From Ruminococcus sp. (lineage in GTDB: Bacteria; Bacillota; Clostridia; Oscillospirales; Ruminococcaceae): 41,497 nucleotides of DNA. The stretch is taken from positions 1 to 41,497 of the forward strand of contig JAFWWU010000040.1 in the NCBI GenBank assembly GCA_017523285.1. Reading direction: 5' to 3'. The notes beneath the pieces were generated by a model, which saw only the letters and a list, made by a program, of their open reading frames with translations, was not told where the DNA came from and did no database searches. The position numbers and the translations under genes are program-made. Shown here one piece after another: positions 25,805 to 34,622 of this stretch (position 1 is its first letter; each line of letters starts with the position of its first letter).

Positions 25805-26080
25805 TTATAAATCCTGTAAATCGGCAGCAGTAATGTCATTTTCAAGATTGTCTCTTGCAAGGTCGTTATCAATAACAGCATACGCATCGGAAATCTTTTT
25901 CTCCTGAGAGAAAGGCTTTGTGTGATAAACCTTCTGAGCAGGTGATTTTGTACCTGCAATAATAGGGTTTACATGTGTATTTCCGTGTTTTGCTTTACCC
26001 TGTATTTCGGGAACTGTAGCTGCTGTGTTTTTTTCTTTATTGTGAGTCCATTCGGGACGCTTCATACCTTGTTTTGCCAT
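25805..26080 (-). CDS. Conserved small hydrophilic protein
   Basis: 91 aa from the ATG at 26080, 5 nt after GAGGTGG; an in-frame GTG at 26089 overlaps that ribosome site. Begins MAKQGMKRPEWTHNKEKN and ends DNDLARDNLENDITAADLQDL; I recall similar small proteins in other Ruminococcaceae but no function. Basic N-terminus, acidic C-terminus, no membrane helix, probably partly disordered. Single gene with its own terminator. Confidence 0.6.
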   Translation of the reverse strand: MAKQGMKRPEWTHNKEKNTAATVPEIQGKAKHGNTHVNPIIAGTKSPAQKVYHTKPFSQEKKISDAYAVIDNDLARDNLENDITAADLQDL

Positions 26081-26128
26081 TTTAACCACCTCAATACTAT
26101 TATGTGGTTGTTTGCTTGAAATATGTAC

Positions 26129-26157
26129 TGGACTTTATAATTGTTTTATGATATAAT
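26129..26157 (+). promoter_or_regulatory. Promoter of the HipA-like gene
   Basis: TGGACT (26129-26134), 17 nt, TATAAT (26152-26157) with TGA extended -10. Predicted start is near 26164, a few bases before the 180-nt hairpin, so the hairpin would be the 5' leader of the mRNA. Confidence 0.65.
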
Positions 26158-26169
26158 AACAGCATAAAT

Positions 26170-26349
26170 TTAAGGCAACACTGCACAGAGCTTGTGCGGA
26201 AGATGTGCAGTCAGATTTTTCGTCAGATTGCATAGAAATTCCGTAGGCATACTGTCGTATGTCAAGGGATTTCTGTGCAAGATCACGGAAAATTCGCAAG
26301 CAGATTTCGTGCAAAAACGTCAGGTGTGCTTTGTGCGGTGTTGCCTTAA
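26170..26349. repeat. 180-bp imperfect palindrome (hairpin leader or MITE)
   Basis: TTAAGGCAACACTGCACAGAGC at the left end pairs with the right end over 22 bp with only two transitions, both leaving G-U pairs in RNA. An inner block near 26227 (TTGCATAGAAATTCC) pairs with one near 26270 (GGGATTTCTGTGCAA), again with G-U differences. The tip is GGCATAC-TGTC-GTATGTC. It ends 19 nt before the HipA-like ATG. No transposase and no clear target duplication; it may be a MITE-like repeat or a structured leader. Confidence 0.7.
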
Positions 26350-26368
26350 GTGAAGCAGGAGGAGTTAT

Positions 26369-27451
26369 ATGGATTATAAAATAATGCATAAAGATAGAGT
26401 AATTGCATTTGCGAATGAAAACGGAATATACGAAATAATTGAAAAAGTATTATGTCCTGCATGTTTTGCTGTAGGTATGCCGCTTGAAGTATGGCTTGAT
26501 AACAGAAGTGTTGATATTCATCGTTCTCATTCAAGAAAGCTATTTAAAGCCCTTCGACTTCGTAATGCTGATGAAATTGAGCTAATTATTGATGTTGGAC
26601 ATGGTATTACTATAACTGACAACTGGTGGATTCAGAAATCTCATGAAAATCTTGATTATTCTTCTCTTAAACGTTATAATGAAGAAATTGCAGATATAGC
26701 GTTATATGGAGCATCTGCATCTGATAGTGGCAATACCGAAGGATATTGTGAACTTGGTACAGTCGGAAGCTATGAAAAAGCATGGAGATTTATTGATGGC
26801 TGTTGGTATATGTTTAAGCAAGGAAATATTCAGGAACTTATAAGCGAATATTATTCATTTATATTTCTTAAATCTATGGGCGTAAATGTTGCCGAATATG
26901 ATATTAAACGCATAACCTCAGAAGAAACAGGGCTTACATCAACTTTTATTATTACAAAAGATTTTACAGGTAATGCTGAACTTGATTTCGAGCCCTTTTG
27001 CAATTATTATACGGATCACGACGAACCAGAGTATATTATTTCAAGAATTGACAAAAAGCATATAGTATCTTATGTTATGATGGTGTTTTATGATGCACTT
27101 CTTCATAACGATGACCGTCATAATCAAAACGCCGGATTTCTGAGAAATACCATTACAGGTGAAATTATAAGTATCGCTCCGTATTTTGACTATAATCTTG
27201 GACTCATTTCAACAGGAGTTCCGAGAATAGATTCTGATAAAGGTAATGTTTTTACAAAAGCATTTCTTGAAAATGATATCTGTTGCAGTATTCTTAAACA
27301 GGAACTTCCGGATAGAGATGATATTATACGTAGCATTAAAAATGCTGAATGTAAATGCTTGCAAGTTTTCAGTGATATTAAATTGAACTATAATATCATA
27401 CATGATTATATTATATCAACATATGATTATTTTTCAAATGCTCTGAAATAA
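26369..27451 (+). CDS. HipA-like kinase-fold protein
   Basis: 360 aa. C-terminal kinase-like region with HNDDRHNQNAGFL (246-258) as the HipA-type catalytic loop and APYFDYNLGL (Asp274) in the position of the metal-binding DFG; a possible ATP lysine is K150 in WYMFK. The N-terminal ~100 aa are unlike the canonical HipA N-domain. AGGAGGAG precedes ATG. No HipB-type DNA-binding antitoxin gene is adjacent, so this is an orphan, possibly a phosphorylating toxin-like or regulatory kinase. Its own promoter, the 180-nt hairpin leader and a clean terminator make it a single unit. Confidence 0.72.
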   Translation: MDYKIMHKDRVIAFANENGIYEIIEKVLCPACFAVGMPLEVWLDNRSVDIHRSHSRKLFKALRLRNADEIELIIDVGHGITITDNWWIQKSHENLDYSSLKRYNEEIADIALYGASASDSGNTEGYCELGTVGSYEKAWRFIDGCWYMFKQGNIQELISEYYSFIFLKSMGVNVAEYDIKRITSEETGLTSTFIITKDFTGNAELDFEPFCNYYTDHDEPEYIISRIDKKHIVSYVMMVFYDALLHNDDRHNQNAGFLRNTITGEIISIAPYFDYNLGLISTGVPRIDSDKGNVFTKAFLENDICCSILKQELPDRDDIIRSIKNAECKCLQVFSDIKLNYNIIHDYIISTYDYFSNALK

Positions 27452-27481
27452 AACAATAAAATACAATTCAATATTTATGTG

Positions 27482-27511
27482 CGCTTTCAGTTTACACTGA
27501 AAGCGTTTTTT
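27482..27511 (+). terminator. Terminator of the HipA-like gene
   Basis: Perfect 9-bp stem CGCTTTCAG / CTGAAAGCG, 6-nt loop, then TTTTTT, 31 nt after the stop. Confidence 0.92.
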
Positions 27512-27604
27512 ATATTCATTTATGTCGAAAAAATGGGGATATATCAGTCTTAACTGCCTCTTAGCCAAAGAATTCCTATCTTTGCTCCATTTTAACTGAT
27601 GCGA

Positions 27605-27613
27605 TGATATAAT
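27605..27613 (+). promoter_or_regulatory. Putative extended -10 of the popT-pit operon
   Basis: TGA-TATAAT at 27605-27613, about 50 nt before the DUF368 gene. No -35 at the right spacing (TTGCTC at 27582 has a 20-nt spacer). Confidence 0.5.
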
Positions 27614-27666
27614 ACAATCAAAAGAGGAGATAATAAATAAAATACAATGATTTGAAAGGTGGAAAA

Positions 27667-28515
27667 ATGGAATTAAAAAGAATGTACAATCCGTTTTTAT
27701 GGGCAATATGGCTCATTGAAGGTATAATCGTAGGTTTTGGAGCAATTCTTCCGGGAGTAAGCGGAGGCACTCTCTGTGTTGCTTTCGGAATGTACCGTCC
27801 GATAATTGAAATAATGTCGGATATAAAAAAGGGGCTATCAAAATACGGAATAATGCTGCTGATATTCTTTATTGGAGTTGCAATCGGCTTTATAGGACTG
27901 TCAGGTGCGGCAGCCATTCTTCTTGAAAGAAACACTGAACTTGTTACCTGTATTTTTATCGGGTTTATATTAGGAACATTTCCTCAGCTTCTAAGTGAAG
28001 CAGGCTCAAAAGGAAGAAATATATACTCATTTGTTTCGATAGTGGCTTCATTTACGGTAATATTATTCTTTCTTATAATAATGAAAAATAATCAGCTTCA
28101 TAGCTTTGATGAAGGAGTATTCGGATACCTTATATGCGGTATACTATGGGGATTCAGCTTTATTATTCCTGGACTGAGTTCGTCCTCGCTTCTTTTATTT
28201 TTCGGTTTATATCAGCCAATGCTTGAGGGAATATCAGAATTTGATATGACAATAATTATTCCAATGGCATTCGGAATGTTATTATGTATACTGTTACTTT
28301 CAAAAGTTATCGGCTATGCATATAAAAAGCATTTTTCAATAGTTTCGCATGCGGTAATAGGAATCGCCGCGGCAACAGTAGTAATGATTTTTCCAATGCA
28401 AGGAAAACAATCATTGCCTGTAACATTCCTGATAATCTTATGCAGTGCGGCAGTTTCATATATTTTAACCCGTATCTGTAAAAAGATAGAATACAAAGTG
28501 AAGAAAGGTGAGTGA
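27667..28515 (+). CDS. DUF368 membrane protein, PopT-type undecaprenyl phosphate translocase
   Basis: 282 aa from the ATG at 27667 behind AAAGGTGG; a TTG at 27652 overlaps that site. Hydrophobic, about eight helices, with the inverted-repeat signature loops GAILPGVSGGTLCVAFGMY near the N-terminus and SFIIPGLSSSSLLLFFGLY in the second half, diagnostic of DUF368. DUF368 proteins have been reported as undecaprenyl phosphate translocases (PopT) returning the lipid carrier for wall and surface-glycan synthesis; function here is by family. First gene of a three-gene unit with phosphate transport, 48 nt before pit. Confidence 0.88.
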   Translation: MELKRMYNPFLWAIWLIEGIIVGFGAILPGVSGGTLCVAFGMYRPIIEIMSDIKKGLSKYGIMLLIFFIGVAIGFIGLSGAAAILLERNTELVTCIFIGFILGTFPQLLSEAGSKGRNIYSFVSIVASFTVILFFLIIMKNNQLHSFDEGVFGYLICGILWGFSFIIPGLSSSSLLLFFGLYQPMLEGISEFDMTIIIPMAFGMLLCILLLSKVIGYAYKKHFSIVSHAVIGIAAATVVMIFPMQGKQSLPVTFLIILCSAAVSYILTRICKKIEYKVKKGE

Positions 28516-28563
28516 ACAAGCACTTTATTTCAGAAAAACAATTTCAAAAAAGGAAAGGTGTTA

Positions 28564-29616
28564 ATGAATTCAATTTATGATTTTTGGTCACAGATGACGG
28601 CAAATCCCTTATTATTCCTTGCTGTAACACTAACTCTCGGAGTAATTCTTGTAAACGGCTGGACAGATGCTCCTAATGCAATTGCAACCTGTGTCGTAAC
28701 AAGATGTATGCCTGCAAAAGCGGCTATACTTATGGCGGCATTCTTCAATTTCTTTGGAGTTTTTGTAATGACGCTGATTAATGCAACAGTAGCCGAAACG
28801 ATTACAAAAATGGTTAATTTCGGTTCAGATCCCGATAAGGCGATTATTGCGCTAAGTGCCGCTTTATTTGCAATTGTGCTATGGGCGATACTTGCGTGGA
28901 TATTCGGAATACCGACAAGTGAAAGTCACGCACTTATTGCAGGTCTTACAGGAAGTGCCATTGCTCTTCATAATAATCTTGAAGGAGTAAATGGAAATGA
29001 ATGGATAAAAGTAATCTATGGAATAATCATTTCAGTAGTGCTCGGATTCGGGGCAGGCTGGATAGTATGTAAAATTGTATCAGGATTATTCAGAAAATCT
29101 GACCGTATGAAAACAGATTTATTTTTCAGGGGAGCACAGATTATGGGTGCAGCTTCAATGGCATTTATGCATGGAGCACAGGACGGACAGAAATTTATGG
29201 GAGTTATACTTCTATGCCTCTATATGTCGAATGGAGTAGAATTGCCGTCTGATATAACTATCCCGATATGGCTTATGCTTATATGCTCCGCAGTTATGGC
29301 GGCAGGTACAGCAATGGGTGGAAAGAAAATCATAAAATCAGTTGGAATGGATATGGTAAAGCTTGAAAAATATCAAGGCTTCTCAGCTGATATCGCCGCT
29401 GCATTTTCACTGCTGTTTTGTTCTGTATTTAGTCTGCCCGTATCGACAACTCACGCAAAAACAACATCTATTATGGGTGTCGGAGCAGTAAAGCGGGTAT
29501 CCGCGATAAATTTCGGAGTTGTAAAAGAAATGGTGCTTACATGGGTGCTGACTTTCCCCGGATGCGGTCTTGTAGGCTTCATAATGACAAAAATATTTAT
29601 ATTATTATTCACATGA
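28564..29616 (+). CDS. pit: Low-affinity inorganic phosphate transporter, PiT family
   Basis: 350 aa with about ten membrane helices. The two PiT signature repeats are present: NGWTDAPNAIATCVVTR near the N-terminus and FMHGAQDGQKFMGV near the middle, plus GIPTSESHALIAG and LPVSTTHAKTTSIMG. Imports metal-phosphate with protons or sodium. AGGAAAGG sits 5-6 nt before the ATG at 28564 (GTG at 28558 overlaps it). Located between a DUF368 protein and a DUF47 partner, so a phosphate/lipid-carrier operon. Confidence 0.94.
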   Translation: MNSIYDFWSQMTANPLLFLAVTLTLGVILVNGWTDAPNAIATCVVTRCMPAKAAILMAAFFNFFGVFVMTLINATVAETITKMVNFGSDPDKAIIALSAALFAIVLWAILAWIFGIPTSESHALIAGLTGSAIALHNNLEGVNGNEWIKVIYGIIISVVLGFGAGWIVCKIVSGLFRKSDRMKTDLFFRGAQIMGAASMAFMHGAQDGQKFMGVILLCLYMSNGVELPSDITIPIWLMLICSAVMAAGTAMGGKKIIKSVGMDMVKLEKYQGFSADIAAAFSLLFCSVFSLPVSTTHAKTTSIMGVGAVKRVSAINFGVVKEMVLTWVLTFPGCGLVGFIMTKIFILLFT

Positions 29617-29633
29617 TAGAAAGGAATACATAT

Positions 29634-30254
29634 ATGTCTAAAAGCGATAAATTTTATTTTGATAATTTCTGTGAAACTACTGTTCTTGCAAGACAAGCGG
29701 CTGATTATCTTGTAACTTGCCTTGAAAATTATGATACATGCGTTATAAGCAAAATGCTTGAGCAAATGCATATATTTGAACATAGTGCAGATAAAAACAA
29801 GCATGAAATGAACAGAGCACTTGCCAAAGCATTTATAACTCCAGTTGACCGTGAGGATATAGATATGCTTAGTAATAATCTTGATGATGTTATTGATAAA
29901 ATCGAGGAGATTCTTCAGAAATTCTACATATACAATATTATAGAAATTAATACATCAGCAATTGAATTTGCAAAGAAGATTGTAAGAGCCTGCGAAATTC
30001 TCGGTGAGCTAATGTGTGAATTTGAAAACTACAAAAAATCAAAGAATATACGAAATCTAATTATTAAGCTTAATGACGTAGAGGAAGAATGTGATAATCT
30101 TTACCTTTCGTCAATGCGTGAGCTTTCAGAGAATAACTCAGATATGCTGTTAATTGTTTCATGGCGTGAGATATTTGATTGCTTTGAAGCATGTGCAGAT
30201 GCCTGTGAGCATGTAAGCGAATGTGTAGGCTCTGTAATAATGAAAAATACATAA
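29634..30254 (+). CDS. DUF47 / PhoU-like Pit accessory protein
   Basis: 206 aa from the ATG at 29634, 8 nt after GAAAGGA and 17 nt after pit. All-helical, with two PhoU-like acidic motifs: FEHSADKNKHEMNRALAKAFITPVDREDI and LNDVEEECDNLYLSSM, which bind metal in family structures. Regulates the partner Pit transporter at the membrane's inner face by family knowledge. The pit-DUF47 pair is classical. Confidence 0.92.
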   Translation: MSKSDKFYFDNFCETTVLARQAADYLVTCLENYDTCVISKMLEQMHIFEHSADKNKHEMNRALAKAFITPVDREDIDMLSNNLDDVIDKIEEILQKFYIYNIIEINTSAIEFAKKIVRACEILGELMCEFENYKKSKNIRNLIIKLNDVEEECDNLYLSSMRELSENNSDMLLIVSWREIFDCFEACADACEHVSECVGSVIMKNT

Positions 30255-30268
30255 GCGATAATAAATTT

Positions 30269-30309
30269 AAGGCTGTGCAGCAATCATTTCGGAATTGCTG
30301 CATAGCCTT
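30269..30309. terminator. Bidirectional terminator between DUF47 and thiD
   Basis: 16-bp stem (AAGGCTGTGCAGCAAT with ATTGCTGCATAGCCTT, one G-U), 9-nt loop, between converging genes ending at 30254 (+) and 30318 (-). Confidence 0.82.
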
Positions 30310-30317
30310 TACTATGT

Positions 30318-31124
30318 TTAGTATTCACTTTTTATATTAAAACCATGATTTAACGGACCGCTTCCTTTTCCTAAGTCAAGCATAGCGGATAATGCACCCG
30401 AAATATACTTCTTTGCGAGTTTTACAGCAGTTTTGAGGTCATGCCCCTTTGCAAGATTTGAAGCGATTGCGCTTGATAGTGTGCATCCTGTTCCATGAGT
30501 ATTCGGATTATCTATACGCACACTATCAAACCACGTTGTTTCTTCGTTCTCATATAGTAAATCATCGGCGTCACTGATACTGTGACCGCCTTTGAGAAGC
30601 ACAGCACAGCCATAGGTTTTGTATATGATTTCTGCGGCTTTTTCCATATCGAATTTGCTTGTAATCTTTATTCCTGAAAGCACCTCTGCTTCTGGAATGT
30701 TAGGAGTAATAATTGTTGCAATCGGCAGTAGCTTTTCTTTGAGCGTTTCAATCGCATTTTCAGAAATAAGACTTGCACCGCTTGTTGCAATCATTACAGG
30801 GTCAACTACAATATTTTTAGCTTTATAGAATGTCAGTCTTTCTGCAATTACTTCAATAAGTTGTGCATTTGCAACCATTCCCGTTTTGACTGCGTCGGGA
30901 AAAATATCTGTAAAAACTGCATCTATCTGCTGACCGAGAAAATCGGGAGTAACCTCTGAAATTGCTGTAACTCCCATAGTATTCTGTGCAGTTAGAGCAG
31001 TAATCGCACTCATGCCAAAGACTCCGTTTGTGAGCATTGTTTTCAAATCAGCCTGAATTCCTGCACCGCCGCTTGAATCGCTTCCTGCGATTGTAAGGGC
31101 GGTTTTAATTTTACTGTAATTCAT
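30318..31124 (-). CDS. thiD: Hydroxymethylpyrimidine/phosphomethylpyrimidine kinase
   Basis: 268 aa. Phosphorylates HMP and HMP-P to HMP-PP. Motifs: TIAGSDSSGGAGIQADLKT near the N-terminus, VVDPVMIATSG and the anion-hole NTHGTGCTLSSAIAS. Last gene of the thi operon; its start overlaps the end of thiE by 14 nt. The length is usual for the monofunctional form, without ThiE or ThiN fusion. Confidence 0.97.
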   Translation of the reverse strand: MNYSKIKTALTIAGSDSSGGAGIQADLKTMLTNGVFGMSAITALTAQNTMGVTAISEVTPDFLGQQIDAVFTDIFPDAVKTGMVANAQLIEVIAERLTFYKAKNIVVDPVMIATSGASLISENAIETLKEKLLPIATIITPNIPEAEVLSGIKITSKFDMEKAAEIIYKTYGCAVLLKGGHSISDADDLLYENEETTWFDSVRIDNPNTHGTGCTLSSAIASNLAKGHDLKTAVKLAKKYISGALSAMLDLGKGSGPLNHGFNIKSEY

Positions 31125-31740
31125 TGAAAGCCTCCCTGAGTTCTCTTGCTGCTATGCACGGATTATCTGCTTTCATAATGGCTGAAACAACACAAATTCC
31201 GTCAATTCCACTGCCTTTCAGAACGTGAATGTTTTCTTTATTTAGTCCACCTATTGCATTGACCTTAATAGGTACAGCTTTCACAATTTCTTTCAGCGTG
31301 TCAACAGAAGTGAGCACAGTTTTAACCTTTGTAGTTGTAGGATATATTGCACCAACTCCAAGATAATCCGCCCCCTGTTCGTATGCTTCAACAGCTTGTG
31401 GTACAGTCTTTGTTGTTGCACCTATTATCTTATCATCGCCCATAAGCTTTCTTGCAATTTTTACAGGCATATCAGACTGCCCGACATGAACTCCCTCTGC
31501 ATTTACTGCAAGAGCAATATCAACTCTGTCATCAATAATAAGAGGGATATCGTATCTCTGCGTGATTTCGTGCACCTTTTCAGCAAGATGTAGATACTCT
31601 CTTGTAGTTCTTTCTTTTTCACGAAGCTGAATGAGCGTTACACCGCCTTTGCAGGCTTCTTCAACACGATAGAGAAATTCTTCCTCGCTGTAATTCGTAC
31701 TGTCAGTAATAAAATACATCGTTGTATCAAGTTTTTTCAT
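31111..31740 (-). CDS. thiE: Thiamine-phosphate synthase
   Basis: 209 aa from the ATG at 31740; GTGAGG at 31752-31747 is the ribosome site rather than a start. Joins HMP-PP and the thiazole phosphate to thiamine phosphate. GGVTLIQLREK, IIDDRVDIALAVNAEGVHVGQSDMP, and the phosphate loop VNAIGGLNKENI are all present. The start lies inside the last codons of thiH, so translation is coupled. Confidence 0.97.
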   Translation of the reverse strand: MKKLDTTMYFITDSTNYSEEEFLYRVEEACKGGVTLIQLREKERTTREYLHLAEKVHEITQRYDIPLIIDDRVDIALAVNAEGVHVGQSDMPVKIARKLMGDDKIIGATTKTVPQAVEAYEQGADYLGVGAIYPTTTKVKTVLTSVDTLKEIVKAVPIKVNAIGGLNKENIHVLKGSGIDGICVVSAIMKADNPCIAARELREAFNELQ

Positions 31741-31748
31741 AAAGTACC

Positions 31749-33002
31749 TCACATATAAATATAATCATTGAGTACAGGCTGTAAACCCTCTGCGGCAATA
31801 TCCTTATACATCACATCAAGAGAACGTGCATCGTTGATTTCAAATTGTTCATCGCCTTCTGTGCCGTCTGATTCTTTGCCGTTATATTTGCTTTCATGAT
31901 CGCCAATTCCCGTAGAAACACCTGCGGAAACCTTTGTTGCGGCAATCTTCACGATACCGTTTCGGAAGCTTTCGCTTTCCCTTGAAGAAACAGTAATTCC
32001 AACAAATGGCAGAAAAATTCTGTACGCACATATAATCTGACAAAGTTGTTTTTCATGAACATCAAGCGGATTGATTTTATCATTATTAATAATCGGACGT
32101 AATCTTGGACAAGAAAGTGACATTTCAGCATGAGGATATTTCCTTTGCAGATAATAAACATGCAATGCACTTGCTAAAGCATCTTTTCTGAAATCTGATA
32201 AGCCTAAAAGTGCCGAAAAAGCAACCCCACGCATACCACCCATTAATGCACGTTCCTGCGCATCAAAGCGATAAGGATAAACACGTTTATGACCAAGCAA
32301 ATGAAGCTCTGAATATCTGTCGCTGTCGTATGTTTCCTGAAATACTGTAACATAATCCGCACCGCATTCATGAAGATACTTGTATTCTTCCGTATTTACA
32401 GGATATATTTCAAGTCCGACCATACGGAAATATTTTTGGGCAAGCTTGCAGGCTTCACCTATGTATTCGATATTACTCTGTGATTTGCTTTCGCCTGTAA
32501 GAATGAGGATTTCCTCCATTCCGCTTTCAGAAATAATCAGCATTTCATGCTCAATTTGTTCCATATTCAGCTTCATTCGGTTTATGTTGTTATAACAGTT
32601 AAAGCCGCAGTATACGCAGTAATTTTCACAATAATTCGCAATATAAAGCGGAGTAAACATATACACAGTATTACCGAAATGCTTTGAGGTTTCAAGCCTT
32701 GCTCTCTGTGCCATCTGCTCTAAAAACGGCTCTGCGGCAGGTGATAAAAGAGCTTTGAAATCCTCAATACTGCACGTTTCATGTTCAAGTGCCGCCTTTA
32801 CATCTTTTGCGGTATATTTGGAATAATCGTAATTATCCATTTCTGCAAGAACTTTTTCCATGATGTCGGAGTTTATGCGCTCCATTCCGTTCATATATTC
32901 CATATGATTTGTACGGCTTGAAGAATCAGTTTCAAGTCTATGCTTCTTTTCAAGCGCGGCAGGGGAAAGATGCTCACCGTCTACAAAAAATCTGTTATCC
33001 AT
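31749..33002 (-). CDS. thiH: 2-iminoacetate synthase
   Basis: 417 aa from the ATG at 33002, with GAGG five nt upstream. Radical-SAM enzyme that splits tyrosine to dehydroglycine for the thiazole ring; the cluster motif is CENYCVYCGF (C-x3-C-x2-C). TGESKSQSNIEYI and LGLSDFRKDALASALHVYYLQRKYPHAE are typical. ThiH rather than oxygen-dependent ThiO indicates an anaerobic route. Follows thiG by 7 nt. Confidence 0.97.
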   Translation of the reverse strand: MDNRFFVDGEHLSPAALEKKHRLETDSSSRTNHMEYMNGMERINSDIMEKVLAEMDNYDYSKYTAKDVKAALEHETCSIEDFKALLSPAAEPFLEQMAQRARLETSKHFGNTVYMFTPLYIANYCENYCVYCGFNCYNNINRMKLNMEQIEHEMLIISESGMEEILILTGESKSQSNIEYIGEACKLAQKYFRMVGLEIYPVNTEEYKYLHECGADYVTVFQETYDSDRYSELHLLGHKRVYPYRFDAQERALMGGMRGVAFSALLGLSDFRKDALASALHVYYLQRKYPHAEMSLSCPRLRPIINNDKINPLDVHEKQLCQIICAYRIFLPFVGITVSSRESESFRNGIVKIAATKVSAGVSTGIGDHESKYNGKESDGTEGDEQFEINDARSLDVMYKDIAAEGLQPVLNDYIYM

Positions 33003-33009
33003 AAGCACC

Positions 33010-33777
33010 TCAATCTCTTAAAAAGCCAGTCAGCGGGTCTGATGCACTTGCCCCTCTTGTGAGAACTCGCCCGAGTCCAGAAAGATATGCCTTTCTGCCT
33101 GCCTCAATAGCATTCTTGAAAGCTGAAGCCATAAGCGGTAAATCTCCTGCAGTTGCAAGGGCAGTATTCGCCATAATTGCTGCCGCACCCATTTCCATAG
33201 CTTCGCAAGCCTGTGACGGTCTGCCTATACCTGCATCTACGATAACAGGCAAATCTATTTCATCAACGAGAATCTGTATAAACTCCTTTGTAGCAAGCCC
33301 TTTGTTTGAGCCGATAGGAGCCGCAAGTGGCATTACAGCCGCCGCACCTGCATTGACTAAATCTCTTGCCGCATATAAATCGGGGTACATATACGGGAGT
33401 ACTACAAAACCCTCTTTTGCAAGGATTTCGGTTGCCTTGATAGTTTCATTGTTGTCAGGGAGAAGATATTTCGTGTCACGCATAATCTCAATTTTTACAA
33501 AATCACCGCATCCGATTTCTCTTGCAAGTCTTGCAATTCGCACAGCCTCTTCCGCTGTTCTTGCTCCTGATGTATTAGGGAGAAGTGTTACTCCCTTTGG
33601 TATGTAATCAAGAATATTCTCCTGTTCTTTAGTGTTAGCACGGCGAACAGCAAGCGTAATAATCTCCGCACCTGCGTCACGCACAGCCGCTTCAATAAGA
33701 TTCAATGAATACTTTCCCGAACCAAGAATAAAACGTGAACTAAATTCATGTCCGCCTAAAATAAGTTTATCTTCCAT
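33010..33777 (-). CDS. thiG: Thiazole synthase
   Basis: 255 aa, start at the ATG 33777 ([16 protein letters not shown]) behind AGAAAGGA. TIM barrel; active-site Lys in FVKIEIMRD, phosphate loops in [12 protein letters not shown] and [19 protein letters not shown]. Builds thiazole phosphate from deoxyxylulose phosphate, iminoacetate and ThiS thiocarboxylate. Starts 14 nt after thiF ends. Confidence 0.97.
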   Translation of the reverse strand: MEDKLILGGHEFSSRFILGSGKYSLNLIEAAVRDAGAEIITLAVRRANTKEQENILDYIPKGVTLLPNTSGARTAEEAVRIARLAREIGCGDFVKIEIMRDTKYLLPDNNETIKATEILAKEGFVVLPYMYPDLYAARDLVNAGAAAVMPLAAPIGSNKGLATKEFIQILVDEIDLPVIVDAGIGRPSQACEAMEMGAAAIMANTALATAGDLPLMASAFKNAIEAGRKAYLSGLGRVLTRGASASDPLTGFLRD

Positions 33778-33790
33778 AATAAAATCCTTT

Positions 33791-34417
33791 CTAAATATCA
33801 AATTTGCCTGCGATAATTCGTAGAACTGTGTTTGCCTGATGTGAGGCGCACAGCATTACACGGGGAGCAAAAAGTGTTCCGTCTGAATCGACATCACTCA
33901 TTCCGTCACCACAGATATACAGCCGTTTTCCAAGCTTTTTCGTTTGAATTGTGTTGCCTGTATGAAGCCCTGACATTCCCGAAGCAGAAATTATATATTT
34001 GTCGGGATATTGTTCTGCTACTCCGTTTACAAGCATAGCCTTGCACTCCGCATTATCAAAGCACTCACACACTATGTCGCAATCTGCAATCAGCGATAAA
34101 TTATCTTCTGTAATTTTTTCTGTATGCGTTACAATCTTGCAGTATGGCGCAATCTCCGAAAGCGTCTGCTTCATTGCATCGGTTTTATATATTCCAAGAT
34201 GTGAAACGTTGTACTGCTGTCGGTGTAGATTTGAAATATCCACTTTATCATAGTCAATCAGAATTAGCTTTCCGACACCTGCCCTCGCAAGAGAGATAGC
34301 CGCATTTGAGCCAAGTCCACCAAGTCCGCATATTGCAACGCAAGCCGATGTGAATTTCTGTTGTAATTCCTTTCCGTGCCGCATTTCAAGTGTGCTGTAC
34401 CATTCCTGTTCTGTCAT
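33791..34417 (-). CDS. thiF: ThiS adenylyltransferase
   Basis: 208 aa, the short anaerobe form. ATP loop [19 protein letters not shown], then [23 protein letters not shown] and [11 protein letters not shown]. The two zinc CxxC pairs of E. coli ThiF are not seen, as is common in this subgroup. One base separates its ATG from the thiS stop, and its ribosome site AGGAGG lies in the thiS codons for the C-terminal glycines. Confidence 0.92.
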   Translation of the reverse strand: MTEQEWYSTLEMRHGKELQQKFTSACVAICGLGGLGSNAAISLARAGVGKLILIDYDKVDISNLHRQQYNVSHLGIYKTDAMKQTLSEIAPYCKIVTHTEKITEDNLSLIADCDIVCECFDNAECKAMLVNGVAEQYPDKYIISASGMSGLHTGNTIQTKKLGKRLYICGDGMSDVDSDGTLFAPRVMLCASHQANTVLRIIAGKFDI

Positions 34418-34418
34418 A

Positions 34419-34613
34419 TCAGCCGCCTCCTACAAAGCTTACGACTTCTATTACATCGTTGTCTTTTAAAAGTGTATCTGCATACTGCGACTTAGGCAGA
34501 ATATCTCCATTCAGCTCAACAGCCACACGTTTTAAATCATATCCGCTTTCTGAAAGGTATTCAGCAACATTTTCTCCTGCAATATTCAGTTCTTCTCCGT
34601 TGATTTTTACCAT
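34419..34613 (-). CDS. thiS: Sulfur carrier protein
   Basis: 64 aa ubiquitin-like protein ending VSFVGGG, the C-terminal Gly-Gly that becomes a thiocarboxylate. VKINGEELNI, VAVELNGDILPKSQY and LKDNDVIEVVSFVGGG match the family. GAGGTGATATT before ATG. Second gene of the operon, 9 nt after thiC. Confidence 0.96.
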   Translation of the reverse strand: MVKINGEELNIAGENVAEYLSESGYDLKRVAVELNGDILPKSQYADTLLKDNDVIEVVSFVGGG

Positions 34614-34622
34614 AATATCACC

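Noticed and set aside
26170-26349. Insertion sequence
   Set aside because: No transposase and only 180 bp; described as a palindrome or possible MITE instead.
33059-33607. 182-codon open frame on the + strand
   Set aside because: It is antisense to thiG, whose motifs are complete; no ribosome site or family resemblance.
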